Assembly: GCF_001659605.2 (NCBI RefSeq)
Contig: NC_035167.2
Span: forward strand, 4,340,001 to 4,404,000
Length of the DNA stretch: 64,000 nt
Reading direction: 5' to 3'
Source: Manihot esculenta
Lineage: Eukaryota; Streptophyta; Magnoliopsida; Malpighiales; Euphorbiaceae
Of this stretch, positions 33,806 through 46,300 are shown piece after piece (the first letter of the stretch is position 1; every line of letters begins with the position of its first letter). A program made the position numbers and the translations under genes. The notes under the pieces are model-generated. The model was given only the letters and a program-made list of their open reading frames with translations. It was not told the origin of the DNA and ran no database searches.

Positions 33806-36800
33806 TGTCCACATTCTATCTATTACATACACATGACTTCATTCATCTCGACTTCTCTGCCTAGCCCGTACCTGCAAACCTGGGGGATTAGGGAGAGGGG
33901 TGAGCTACTAGAGCCCAGTGAGCAGAATAATAAAAAACATTATATTATCATTTCATGCTTTCGTGGAATGCATCACATCACAAACATATCACATCAAGGA
34001 TAAACTTGTCACCAGTAGCCCTCTAAAATAGTGCCAGAACGTAGAATGGGTCCTGGTCTTTCCCTTACATAGCATAACATAACATTCCAATGTGCCAGAA
34101 TGTAGAATGGGTCCTGGTCTTTCTCTTACATAGTGCCAGCGAACGTAGAATGGGTCCCACTGGTCTTTCCTTTCCATACCGTACATATCATATCGTCACA
34201 TCATAGGTCGAGGGCTATGGATCATCCAACGTTCATCCACATCAACAACAAAATATGTAATGCAACATATTCGTGAATTCTAATGCAAACAACCCAGTAT
34301 ATCTCATGGCATTAATGATGCGTGAATCATGCTAAAAGTCCATTATTTGCTTTAAAACGTAATGAGTTATTCCACTCACCTCTGGATAGCTCTGACCAGA
34401 CACTGGAGCAGCTGACTCACTGCTGGGGTCCTCGGTTCCTCGGGTCCGAACCTACACAGGTGGACTCAAATGAGGGACCAAACATACATGAACATAACTC
34501 TAAACTACTCCCCAAAAACCCCCTAAAACATCATGAAACAATCATAGAAAAACATGCAAAGGAGGGCTGGACAGGGCACTTTCGGCGGCAGGTTCGGCGG
34601 CCGAAAGTCCCTTCAGAGCCGCAAATCAGGCAGGAAACTCATGCATGTTCGGCGGCCGAAACTCCCAGACAGAGACGAAACTCATGCATGTTCGGCGGCA
34701 CTTTCGGCGGCCGAAACTGCCCTTCAGAGACAAAAGTCCTCTTTCGGAGGCAGGCTTTGGCAGCCGAAGGCTGCCTCCACAAGCGGGTTCGGCGGCCGAA
34801 AGTTCCTTCGGCGGCCGAACTTGAGTTTCTCCAAAGTGGCAGAAACTCAGCTCCAACATGTACAAACGCCTCCCAAACCTTTCAAACATGCATAAACCTA
34901 TTCTACAACACTCCCAATCATACACAAACAAGCATACAAGTTCATAGGGGTCTCAAACTAGCCTAAACCCCAACTACAACACATCAAACATACCCACATT
35001 GCTCATGAACACACATTAAACCCATAAACTCAAAACAACCTAAACATGCATTTCTACTCCATAAACTTGTATAAAACTTGTTTAAAACACATCATAAGCT
35101 AGAGATCGACTCTTACCTCTTGAAGATCGAGAGTAGAGGCGATCTAACTTGGAGTTGGGAGAGATTTAGCTCCTTGGGTCTCCAAGCTCAAAACTTATTC
35201 TTTTGCTCAAAAATCTTCAAAACAAAGTGAAAACTAGTGAAAATCGTGAAAGATTTGAAGGAAGAAACTCAAGATCGGAGAGCTCACCTTGGCCGAAAAT
35301 GGGGGAAAAGCTCGCCCGTTTTCGGCTAAGGGACCCCTTTATAGGTGGCTGGCCAGGCCACATTCGGGAGCCGAACGTGCCTCCGCATGCATGCCATGTT
35401 CGGCGGTCGAACATGAGGTTCGGCAGCCGAACCTGGACTTCCCTCGCTTATGCTTTCGGGGGCCTAAAGCACTCCCAAAGTGCATGCATGTTCGGCGGCC
35501 GAACCTGAGTTTTCCTCCAAGGCTATTTTCATGCAAAAACTCATTTCTTTCTTGATCAAAAACATAAAACACATTAAAACATTTTATAAAATATGGTTTT
35601 ACCCTTCTAGAGATCTCCGACACCCGAGATTCCACCGGACGGTAGGAATTCCAATACCGGAGTCTAGCCGGGTATTACAGAATGTTTGGCTTGCTACGGG
35701 TCCCGGCGGCCTTAAGCCGATCTGGATCCTAGCGCCGGTAGCGGTCCGATTTTTGGTTCGTTACAGTTGTCGCCTATGGCTTCAACAAAGTACTTTTCCT
35801 TCTTCTCTTACTGAAACATTGATTGTTTTGATCCCTAAAGTGGATAGTCTTGAAACTGTTAAAGACTTTCGTCCAATTGCGTTATGTAATGTGTTATATA
35901 AGATTGTGGCTAAAGCTTTGGTGAACAGATTTAAAAGGGTCCTTCCTATGATTATCCCTGAGAATCAGTCTGCCTTTATCCCTCATCGATTGATTACTGA
36001 TAATATTATGGTTGCGTTTGAAATGATTCACAATATTGAAATTAATAAGGGCAGAAATGATGGTAATTGTGAACTTAAAATTGATATTTCTAAGGCTTAT
36101 GATATGGTAGAGTGGGAGTTTCTAAAAGGCATGTTGGAACGATTTGATTGTTCTACTCAATGGATTAGGTGGTTGACTATGTGCTTTTCGAAAGTTTCTT
36201 ACAATATCAATTTTAATGGTGATTGGATTGGTCCTATTGTGCATGGTAGAGGTCTTCGACAGGGGGATCCTATTTCCCCGTATCTCTATTTGGTGTGTGC
36301 GGAAGGCTTATCGTTACTACTTAAAGATGCTGAATCTAGGGGCTGGTTGCAAGGCTGTAGGGCAGGTGTTAGATGCCCAAAGATCTCACATTTATTTTTT
36401 GCAGATGATTCTCTGCTATTTTTTAATGCTGGACTGGAGGAAGCAGATAGTATTAAAACTATTCTCAATACGTATGCGGCTGCTTCTGGACAAGTGGTGA
36501 ACTTTAACAAATCTGGCATTTTCTTCAGTCCCAATGTAGTCTCTTCTATAAGGTCTAATATCAACAATATCCTGGATATTCATTCACCATTGAGTCATAG
36601 TGCCTATCTAGGGTTACCTTCTCTTATTGGGAGGAACAAAAAAGCAATTTTTAGTTTTCTAAAAGAAAGAATGTGGAAGAAGATTAATTCATGGAGCAGC
36701 AAATTCTTATATAGAGCAGGCAGGGAGGTTTTCATAAAATATGTGTTGCAGGCTAATCAAATGTAATTTAGCCACATTTTTATTATATTTATCATTGCTT

Positions 36801-36881
36801 ATTTACACATTTTTCAGCTTAATTTATGGTTTTTATCTTGTTTTTACAGAAAAGGAAGAAATTGAAAAATTGGAGAAAAAG
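33806..36881. repeat. 3,076-bp tandem duplication, copy 2
   Basis: All landmarks are offset by 3076 from copy 1. The copies are near-identical; one visible difference is 'ggcggctgaaac' near 31576 against 'ggcggccgaaac' near 34652. It contains a partial LTR B (33806-35679), the LTR A tail (35680-35765) and LINE RT (35771-36753), then runs on into the full LTR at 36754-38174. Confidence 0.93.
35771..36753 (+). pseudogene. LINE ORF2 reverse transcriptase segment, copy 2
   Basis: Duplicate of 32695-33677 with the same deduced protein, including FFADDSLLF. In this copy the LINE continues after the LTR at 36754-38174. It carries no sign of independent insertion; it came with the 3,076-bp duplication. 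Confidence 0.88.
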
Positions 36882-38174
36882 TGCAGAAAAGGCTGGAAAA
36901 GTGATTGGGTCAAAGTGATTTGCAAATCACTCGCAGAAACTGGCCAAATCACTCGCAGAGACAGAAAGTTAAAAACTGGACTGACTCACAGACAGCGATT
37001 GGGGCAAGCGATTTGGGCAAATCACTGCCCAAATCAAAATAACTCAGACAGACAACAGAAGCGAAAAAAGTGCAGAAAATAGAGATTCAAAGGTGGAGAA
37101 GTCCAAATCCACTTCAAACACTGCAAGATCAGCCCCAAGAACCACGCCCTTCACTTAGAGAGTTCCATTCTCAATCAAACACAAAATCCAAAGAGGAATC
37201 AAAGACTACAAAGAAGACCAAATCAAATTGAGATTTCAAAACCCTAATCAAATTGGAATTGGGATTCTCCAGCTATAAAAGAGCAGCATCCAAACCAGCA
37301 AATCATTCTCTCTCCAGCTTCGGGATCACTGCAGATTCTTGGCAGAAATTCTCCTTCTTTCTTTTCTTCTTTCTTTTGTGTATTTTTGTCCACCATGAGT
37401 GGCTAAACACTTTCCTTTCTAGTTGAAGTTGAGGAAATTCAGATTTGTGATGAATTGGGAGATTTAAAACTCCATTGTTAAACTCTTATTTGCTTTCAAT
37501 ATTTATGCAACTTGATCTTTTCTGTAATTATTACTTTGCTTTTAGAATCAATAAGGGCCCATTGCTTTTAAATTGCTTGAGTAATAAATTGTTTGAATGA
37601 TTTAGGTCCGTAATTGCTTAGATTATTTGAACACATATATAATCAGTTGCATAATCTAGACTTGACCACGCGATTGGCAAGGATAGAATTGGATTTCGCT
37701 AAGTCTTAATGCAGTCAACAGTTGTTCGATGCTAAATGCTCCAAGGACGTTCCTTGGCAACTTGTTGACTAGTGTTTGATTAGCGAACGTTTCCTAATCA
37801 AACTAGAACTAAGGAGGAATTTGGTTGTGAGAAGCGTCTTCCACCACCAAAACTAATTTATTGAAATAAAATAGGAGTCTTAGATAATCAATGATCAATT
37901 CTGAACAAGATGAATTAAACTCATACTTCAACTAGAATCTCTTTCCCTTTGAAATTCTCATTTATTTAAATTATTGCTTTCTCTTGCTTTCTAGACTTAA
38001 TTCATAAAAACAAAACCCCCCTCTTTTAGTTATTTGTCATTTATTTGCCTTAGTCATTATTAGAAAAATCTTTGGTGTCAATTCCCTGTGGTTCGACCCT
38101 ATCGCCACTATCTGCAAATTAATTGTTGATTGTTTAATAGGTTTATTTTTGACGGCTTCGACAACCGCTTATCA
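36754..38174 (+). repeat. Solo LTR of a different Ty3/gypsy-like family
   Basis: A 1.4-kb insertion in the LINE. A 5-7 bp repeat, CAGGC(TA), lies at 36749-36755 and at 38175-38181, and LINE coding resumes afterwards ('QAIPA'). It has a plus-strand TATA box at 37274-37281 and ends '...cttcgacaaccgcttatca', an end recalling Tat/Athila-type LTRs (from memory, not searched). The left terminus reads TAATCAAATG rather than TG; a G-to-A change is one explanation. There is no PBS or internal region. No palindromes of the chromovirus type are present. Confidence 0.65.
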
Positions 38175-38951
38175 CAGGCTATACCTGCATTACATGAATA
38201 TTTTTTTGATTCCCATTACTATTTTGAATGAATTGCATAGAATGATCAATGGCTTTTGGTGGGGGGTAAAAGAGAAGGGCAGAGGGGTATTAATGGGCTA
38301 GCGTGGGAGAAGATGTGTAGTAGGAAGAAGGAGGGGGCTATGGGGTTTCAGGACTTTAGGAGTTTTAATTTGTCTTAGGCAAACAACTATAGAGGTTCTT
38401 AAGAAATTCTAATACTCTTTGTTATAGAGTGTTTAAAGCAAAATACTTCCCAAATAGTAATTTATTTTCCGCCAATATAAGTAATGGTGCTAGCTTTGTT
38501 TGGAAAAGTGTGATGGCATCAAGGGAGTTGATTCGAAGGGGTACAAGGTGAAGGGGGGGTAATGGAGAGAAGATTTTAGTGGCTTCAGCTCCCTGGATTC
38601 CTAAGGAGGATACATTTTTTGCTGATGATGGCCCTAATTTTATTGAACCACATTTGCGTGTTTGTGATCTTTTCGAAAGTAATGTGAGGGTTTGGAACAT
38701 TGTTCTTTTAATGGAGCTTTTTCCTCCAAGAGATATCAGGACTATTATTAGTATTACCAATAAAGAAGATTCCTTCTTGTGGCATTTTGATAAAAGAGGT
38801 GTGTATACGGTAAAGTTCACATACTTTGTATGCATGGACTTGCCAGGAAGATCATCTTTTAATGTGGGGGATGAGTTGTGGACTAGTTTGTGGAATGTTT
38901 CGGTCCCTCCAAAAGTGAAAGATTTCTATTGGAGAGCTTGTAGAAATATAT
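38175..38951 (+). pseudogene. LINE ORF2 C-terminal part with zf-RVT-like domain
   Basis: After the LTR the LINE resumes with QAIPA, then, one frame over, a MNIFLIPITILNELHRMINGFWWG block typical of the region after the RT. Stops at about 38298 and 38376 and further frameshifts follow. The frame 38579-38956 is open and holds the zinc-binding region 'DELWTSLWNVSVPPKVKDFYWRACRNIL'. It is truncated at 38951 by the next LTR, so no 3' UTR or poly(A) tail is seen. Confidence 0.8.
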
Positions 38952-40885
38952 TGTAACGACCCGAAAATCGGACCGCTACTGGCGCTAGGATCCAGATCGG
39001 CTTAAGGCCGCCGGGACCCGTAGCAAGCCAAACATACCTCCTGTAAACCTGTTTAATCCCATACATGATCAACAACATACATAAAAATTTAAAACTTTTC
39101 CTTTCATTCATTCACCAAACTCAACCTGTGCATGCACTATACATAACATAATCATAAGCATTGACCCCTCTGTGGGATCTCATCAGTGCCCCAATGGGTG
39201 ACATAACATGTGTTGAGTTGGTTTACATAAACATCATAAAACATCTAAGATCATGTATTAAAAGGGGTAACAACATTCTATGGTCAAGCACACCTCTATC
39301 ATACATGAACATCATTACATTACATTTCTATACTGTACTAAACATAACATCTCAACATTATTCATGTCCACACTATCTATTACATAACCAAGACTTCATT
39401 ACTCTTGTTGACCTCCTAGTCTACCCTGTACCTGCAAACCTGGGAGTTAAGGGAGAGGGGTGAGCTATAAAGCCCAGTGAGCAGAATAATAAAACATTTA
39501 AAACATATGGTAACATGGAATGCATCACATCACAATCATATCACATCAAGGATGAATTTGTCACCAATAGTCCTCTACATGGTCCAACTGTGCCAGGGGC
39601 GTAGAATGGGCCTCACTGGTCTTTCACTTACATAACATAGCATAACATAACATTCCGACTGTGCCAGGGGCATAGAATGGGCCTCACTGGTCTTCCGTAC
39701 CGTATCATCATCATATCGTAACATACGAGGACTAAAGGATCATTCAACATTCATCCACATCATCAACATATTATGCAATGCAACATATTCGTGAGTTCTA
39801 ATGCAAACACCCTATTATAACTCATGGCATTCATGATGCGTGAATCATGCTAAAACTGATTTATTTACTTTAAAGCATAAAGAGTTATTCCACTCACCTC
39901 TGGCTAGCTTTGACAGACACAGAAGCAGCTGAACTCACTGCTGGGGTTCTCGGTTCCTTGGGTCCGAACCTACACAGGTGGACTCAAATGAGGGACCAAA
40001 CATCTATGATCAAGACTCTAAAATACTCCCCAAAAACCCCCTAAAAACACCTCAAAACATCCATGGAAAACATGCAAAGGAAGGCTGAACAGGGCACTTT
40101 CGGCGGCAGGTTCGGCGACCGAAAGTCCCTCCAGAGCCGAAAGTCAGGCAGGTTCGGCGGCACCTTCGGCGGCCGAAACTCCCAGACAGAGACGAAACTC
40201 ATGCATGTTCGGCGGCACTTTCGGCGGCCGAAACTGCCCTCCAGAGACGAAAGTCCTCTTTCGGGGGCAGGGTTCGGCAGCTGAAAGGCTTGCCTCCCAG
40301 GCAGGTTCGGCAGCCGAAAGTCCTTCGGCTGCCGAACCTGGTTTCTGCCAAAAGGGTAGAAACTCGGCTCTTCATGCACAATAGCCTCCCATTCCATACA
40401 AACATGCATAAACCTGATCTACAACATGCATACTCAAGCATACAAGCTCCTAGGGGCTTCAACTACCTTAAACCCCAACTACAACACATCAAGCAACCAC
40501 AAACATCATACATTGCTCAAAGACTTAACATAACCCATAAAACCAACCAAAACCTAAACATGCATTTCTACCCCATAGATCAACTTAAAACTTGTTTAAA
40601 ACATGCAATGAGCTCAAGATCGGCTCTTACCTCTTGAAGATCGAGAGAAAGACGACCTGAACTTGGAAACCAAAGGAAAAGAGCTCTTGTGTCTTCCAAG
40701 CTTCAAAACTTGCTCAAATGCTCAAAATCTTCAAAATAAAGTAAAAACTCATGAAAATCTTGAAAGATCTGAAGGTAGAACTCAAAAATTGGTGAGGGAC
40801 GGCGGAGAGCTCACCTTGGCCGAAAATGGGGAGAAAAGCTCATCCATTTCGGCTAAGGGACCCATTTATAGGTGGCTGGCCAGGC
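38952..40885 (-). repeat. Truncated chromovirus LTR
   Basis: It starts TGTAACGACC in plus reading at 38952 and follows the family LTR (subrepeats near 39590-39690, palindromes near 40095-40340) up to 'ggctggccaggc' just past the TATA position. There it joins array DNA at about 40885. About 360 bp of U3 is missing, and so is the far TSD. The breakpoint probably removed LINE 3' sequence and part of an array unit as well. Confidence 0.85.
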
Positions 40886-41731
40886 TCTCTCAAAGAATTG
40901 AAGGAAAAAAAATGTTTTCGCCCCTAAGATATTACATAATTAACAGATTTATCTCTCTATTTTTTAAATTCAACACTTTAGTACTTGAAGTTTAATTTCG
41001 TTAAAATTCAAGGAAGAAAATCTGAAACTCAATCCCCATAAACAAATAAAAATTTCAATAAATTTAAGATTCAAATTCAGTAAATATAATAAAAATAAAA
41101 ATATATAAAAATTAAATTATTAAAAATAAAAAGTTAAAACTCAATAGAAATTGCTTTTTTTGTGCTGTTCGTTGTCGATAATCGTTCGCCATTTAAAAAA
41201 TTCATTAAAATGTATCTGACATTTTAAAAAGTCTACTAGTTAATATTTTCATTAATTTTAGTCGTTATGTATTATAAAAAAAATCTCAAATACCTCTGAT
41301 ATAGATGGACTAATTAGTAAATTTTTTATTAATTTGAGGGACCAACTAATAATTTTTCTAAACTATAGGGAATAAATAGTAAAATATTTGGTGATAAAAT
41401 TAATAGAGAAACTAACTAGTAGAATTTTTAAAATGTTAGGGACATTTTAATATACTTTTCAAAATTGAGGGACTAAGTAGCGAGTTTTTTCATACTATAG
41501 GGTCTAAATAGTGATTTTTTCATTTTATTATTGATAAGGATATTTTTGGGATTAAATTTATTCTCTTTCCTTTGATTATGTAGAAATTATTGACTTAACA
41601 AAAAATTTTTCCAGAGACCTTGAATTTTGACGGAATTAAACCTCAAAGGATGAAAGCGTCAGATTCTAAAAAAAAGAGGGACAAATCCGTTAATTATGTT
41701 ATACCTCAGGGACTAAAAAGCAATTTTTTCT
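40886..41731. repeat. Foldback element, copy 1 (left end missing)
   Basis: The right terminal inverted repeat is at about 41619-41731 ('aattttgacggaattaaac' ... 'cctcagggactaaaaag'). The left one was lost at the junction with the truncated LTR. The interior is AT-rich without ORFs. From here to the first peptide ORF (41732-42030) is its 3' flank, where nothing else is seen. Confidence 0.7.
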
Positions 41732-42030
41732 CACTTTAAATATGTTTGATTTAAAAAAAGATAAATTTTGATGAGCACTATAAAAATAAGTTTTATAACA
41801 GTATAACTTGTTTCAAGGTTTCTTTAAGATAGAGGTTAAGATTCATTTACTTATTTGGAAGTCCAACAATTAACTTTCTTCTTTAACTTAATTCTCGCTG
41901 AATGAAACAACTACATATGAGAATATTGTAAATATCAAAATTTTATTTATTTGAAAATCTAGTAATTAAATCTTTCTTTAACTTATTTCTCGCCGCATAC
42001 AACGATTGCATGCAAATCTCTTGAAAATAT

Positions 42031-42247
42031 CTACTTTTTCTTTTTCTTCTCGGCTTCTTTAGCGCTAGGAGCGGAGGCTTCTTTACCGCTGGGAGCAGAG
42101 GCTTCTCCGCCGGGACCGGGAGCAGAGGCCTCTCCGCCGGGAGCAGAGGCCTCCTTCTTTCTCTTTCTCTTGAGCATTTGAAACAGAAAATAAGGAAAAT
42201 ATAACCAACAGTGAAATACAACAGATGAGAAGCCCAAATTTCTTCAT
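42031..42247 (-). pseudogene. Secreted Ala/Ser/Pro-rich peptide gene, copy 1, frameshifted
   Basis: Same promoter, start and signal-peptide sequence as copies 2-5, with the ATG at 42245-42247. A 2-bp loss just after the QEKEKE stretch shifts the frame. The signal peptide is then followed by an Arg/Cys/Ser-rich tail and a stop at 42083-42085, giving 54 residues instead of 72. The EASAP repeat region is still present in another frame, joined to an unrelated N-terminus (42031-42237). It could be a pseudogene or, less likely, encode a new basic secreted peptide. Confidence 0.65.
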
Positions 42248-42324
42248 CTTGTAAACTTAACTATGGATTTTACTTTTTTTTCCTTTTGTTTTATCTGTAC
42301 GAATAAACATACAGAGCTATGAAC

Positions 42325-42332
42325 CTTTTATA
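42325..42332 (-). promoter_or_regulatory. TATA box of peptide gene copy 1
   Basis: TATAAAAG on the minus strand, 77 nt upstream of the ATG, in the conserved context 'gaagtataaaaggttcatag'. Confidence 0.65.
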
Positions 42333-45250
42333 CTTCTCTTGATGTTAAGATTTGGAAGTTAAATTCAATGATTTGACGTGGCTCAATGAGCTAAATTAGG
42401 GAGAAAATCTTACTTATTTATTCTTCATATGACTCGGTATTTACTTTGAAAATCTTTACTAAAATTATCAACAATGCATAATTCTAAAACACCTAGAGAT
42501 TCACCCTTCAATGTAGTATTCTAACTTTTTTTTTTTAACTCATATGTGCTCTTTATAATCTATATTTCTTAATGATGTTAAGTGGTTCATAAATAATGTT
42601 CCTATTGTAAAAATTTAAGTGGTCAATAATAATTTTTTGAGAAGAGTTTATATAAAAGTTCTAGCTCATTATACACCAAACATTTATATTATGAATAATA
42701 TTTTAGTGTCATTTGTACAGCACAATAATATTGTTGGCGCTCAACAAATTATGTGCACTTTAATGTGGATAGTTTTTTGGATATTCAAGCATGCATAAAT
42801 TTTGTTTTAATATATTTCTCCATCATTTATCACGGTATTTGAAATATCTCATTCATATTATATATATCTATATATATGCTTAAATTTAAAGTAAGAGTGC
42901 TATAATCTTTCTTTCTTAACTATTTGAGTAATGTACTTTATCAGTTAATATTCTATATATAAGGTTGATTCACTTTATTTGTTTGATTTCGGGTATGATT
43001 GTAATCAATCTTATTAAATAGTTTATAATTCAAAGCACTTTCACACAGAAGAACAAAGAGAATTACAAAACTTAAAAGTAAACATTGTTGTTAATTAAAA
43101 AATTCATAATGTTTGTTATGTTGTTATGTTTGATGTTATGAATTACTGAAATTAGACATTGTTGATGCTCTAACATTAAAAAATTTATACATTTTATTCT
43201 AAAATCTATTTTTTTAAAACAATCGTGAACCACCCATTTAATTAAAATTATAGATTAAATAAAATAAATATGGTTTAAGAAGAAGTATTTTTTGTTTGTT
43301 TGAATATTCAAGTGTTGTAGCCTTCGGCAACGAGGTAAATTTCAATTAATCAAAATCATTTTCAAATTATACATTCATTAAAATATCAATAAAATTATTC
43401 ATTGGTATCGGAACAAGTCTCAAATTTTACTATTAAATAGAGCAGTTATTTTTTTGAAAGTGTTGATAGTATAATAAAAATATAAATTATTTTTTTAAAA
43501 AAAATTTCATCAAAAAACTCTTTCAAAGATCAACACTCGTCATTGAATTCCACCATTCAGAATCAAATAAGATAGGAATTAAACTAGGAATGCCATCTAA
43601 GTAAAGCTAGAAATCAAATACGTCCAAGTATATGAGATATAATTAAATTGAGTTTAGTGAGCAAAGACTAGTCTATTTGTGTTGTGTTGGCAATTGAACT
43701 GCAGTATTTAACACTTTGATATTGTTAATTTTTTTTTAATAAACAACAAATTCAATGATGATGAGCTGTATGTTAAATTAAATAATTTAAATTTAAATTA
43801 CTGTTTTAATTTGTTAAGATTTAAATTAAAATTTATATTTATAATTTTATTTAGATTGTTCACCTCATATATAATTAATAAATTTATAGAACCATTTAAT
43901 ATCGATTACATTTTTTGTTTTTCTTTTTTCTCATCAAGAATTAACATGAATTCATCATAATTGTTTGTTCTTAATTACTCAAATTAAATATTAAATTAAA
44001 TATTAAATGAATTCCGCACAAAGGTACAAATCATTAAAGCATATGAAAATTAGAATTTTAAGACAGATTCAGTTTTAAACGTTAGAAAATTTCAACTTGT
44101 TTAAAATCTGCTAATTTAATATGATTAGATATCTTTTGAGCTACTAAATTAGAATTCAGATTTATATTATGATATGTGAAGAACAATAGGAGTTTTTGTT
44201 GGAACTTAATTAGTTCAAACAAGTTAATTTAGATAAATAGTAAATTTATCTAAATGAAATGTGAAGCCTAATCTAATTTTATATAAGTCAAGTTTAAGCG
44301 AGGAAAAAAATTATATAGAATAAAAATGAATTAAAAAAATTATATAAAAACAATTAGTTAAATTAAAAAAAATCAACTTTAATATGGGAGGGAGTTGCAA
44401 TACAAAGAAATGTAAAGAGGAGATGTGCTATTGAATTAACAACTGCTGTACTTGAAGAAAACTCAAATGAAAAATCTAATTCTGTGAACACATGCACATC
44501 ATGTATTGAATTAGGCCCTAATCGGTACTCAAAATACAAAACTAGATATTAAAAAGGAAAAATTACGATAGTTTTATCAGTTTTTCACTTTGGGTATTTG
44601 TTTACAAACGACATTATATTATAGTACTATTTAGATATAAAATTAAACTAAATTAAATCACAAACTGGAATTTAAAAACCTTCAAATGAAGCACTCATAC
44701 AATCACAAGTTACATTTTTATTTTTTTTTAAGTGAAACACTGATACAATCACAAATTATATTTTTATATTTTTTTATTTAAATTAATTGAAATATATTAA
44801 GTTTGAGTTGCTTATAGGACTTATAGGATTATCTCTATGGAGCTCTCAATTATATTTAGCTCTTAGACCTTTTGAATAAAAAAATAAATATTATACAACA
44901 ATAACAATAATTATAAGAATTTGTTGATGCTACTATATTTATACACTTACACATTGCATTCATAAATTATAATGGAAAGCAAAAGTTTTAAATTAGAAAT
45001 TTTAAATACAAAACAATTTATCATAATTTTATAAAATATTAATTAAAAAAATATATAGTCCTATGAATGTCATAGTAATTATAAAAATTTAGATGAGCTC
45101 CAAATATAATATAAAAATAAATTTTAGAATATTTAATATTACATATACCAATTATGATTAGGAGGGTGAATAAATAATTACGTAATTATAGTTTCATCTG
45201 TTATAAAATTTTAATTAGTTACGAAATAACAATATAAATTTAAATGAAAG
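42333..45250. repeat. Spacer of array unit 1
   Basis: AT-rich spacer without a credible ORF. It includes an (AT)-rich tract near 42858-42880 and the blocks (42690-43250, 44160-44445, 44700-45010) that reappear shuffled at 2089-3245. A run of T near 42529-42537 varies in length between units. Confidence 0.75.
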
Positions 45251-46300
45251 CTATTTTTTAGTCCCTAGGGTATAGCGTAATTAACAGATTCGTCCCTCTA
45301 TTTTTAGAGCCCAACACTTTCATCCCTGAGGTTTAATTCCGTCAAAATTAGAGGTCCCTCAGTCAAAACTTCCGCCAGTGACAAAAAATGACCGAACTAC
45401 CCTTTCTAGAACTTAACACTTTAGTCACTGAAATTTAATTCTTACAAATTTATAGGTCTCTCTCTAAAAGAATTGAAAAAAAATACGTTTTCGTCCCTAA
45501 AATACTACATAACTAACAGATTTGCTTCTATATTTTTTGAATTCAAAACTTTAGTCCCTAAAGTTTAATTTCATCAAAATTCAAGGAAGAAAATCTCAAA
45601 CTCAATCTCCATAAACAAATAAAATTTTCAATAAACCTATGTGTCAAATTCATCAAAGATAATAAAAGTCAAAATATATAAAATTTAAATTTATAAAAAT
45701 AAAAAGTTAAACCTCAATAGAGATTGCTTTTGTGATGTCGTTCACTGTCGATCACTGTTCGCCATTTGAAAAATTATTAAAATGTCTCTGATATTTTAAA
45801 AAGTCTACTGGTTAATCTTTTCGTTAATTTTAGTCGTTAAGTATTATAAAAAAAATCTAAAATATCCCTGATATGAAGGGACTATTTAGTAAACTTTTTA
45901 ATAATTTGAGGGATCAACTAATAATTTTTTCTAAATTATAGGGACTAAATACTAAAATATTTAGTGATAAAATTAATAGAGAAACTAACTAGTAGGCTTT
46001 TTAAAATATCAGTGATATTTTAATATATTTTTCAAAATTGAGGGACTCAGAAGCGAGTTTTTTCATACTAAAGTGTCTAAATAGTAATTTTTTCATTTTA
46101 TTACTGATAAGGGTATTTTTGGAATTATATTTATTCTCTTTCCTTTGACCAAGTGGAAATCATTACTTAACATAAGGTTTTTACGGAGAGACCTTGAATT
46201 TTGACGGAATTAAATCTCAAGGACGAAAGTGCTGGATTCTAAAAATAGAGGGAAAAATCCGTTAATTATACTATACCTCAGGGACTAAAAAGTAATTTTT
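45251..46300. repeat. Foldback element, copy 2
   Basis: The inverted terminal repeats are about 115 bp: left 'ctattttttagtccctaggg' onwards and right ending 'cctcagggactaaaaagtaa'. A second, internal TIR-like block (about 45490-45590) resembles the left terminus in direct orientation, and shorter inverted matches occur towards the centre. There is no transposase, so it is a non-autonomous, MITE- or foldback-like DNA element. It sits at the same place in every unit, so it predates amplification. Confidence 0.7.

Larger units (their letters stand above)
3246..38951 (+). mobile_element. L1-like LINE, shattered by nested insertions
   Basis: LINE pieces lie at 3246-5838, 32695-33677 (duplicated at 35771-36753) and 38175-38951. 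They encode in order a DUF4283/CCHC ORF1, an endonuclease, a reverse transcriptase with FADD, and a C-terminal zinc-binding reverse-transcriptase-associated domain, as in plant L1 elements. Its 5' end begins near 3246, where similarity to array-unit DNA stops. The 3' end and poly(A) are missing, cut by the LTR starting at 38952. Everything between the pieces is later insertion or duplication. The coding frames carry several stops and frameshifts, so the element is dead. Confidence 0.85.

Noticed and set aside
32695..36753. Two independent LINE reverse-transcriptase loci
   Set aside because: The two segments, their flanking LTR pieces and TSDs share a constant 3,076-bp offset, so they are one segment duplicated.
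37500..38174. Possible host gene intron or UTR
   Set aside because: Bounded by a short repeat within a LINE frame and with a TATA box and LTR-like end; no exon-like coding sequence.
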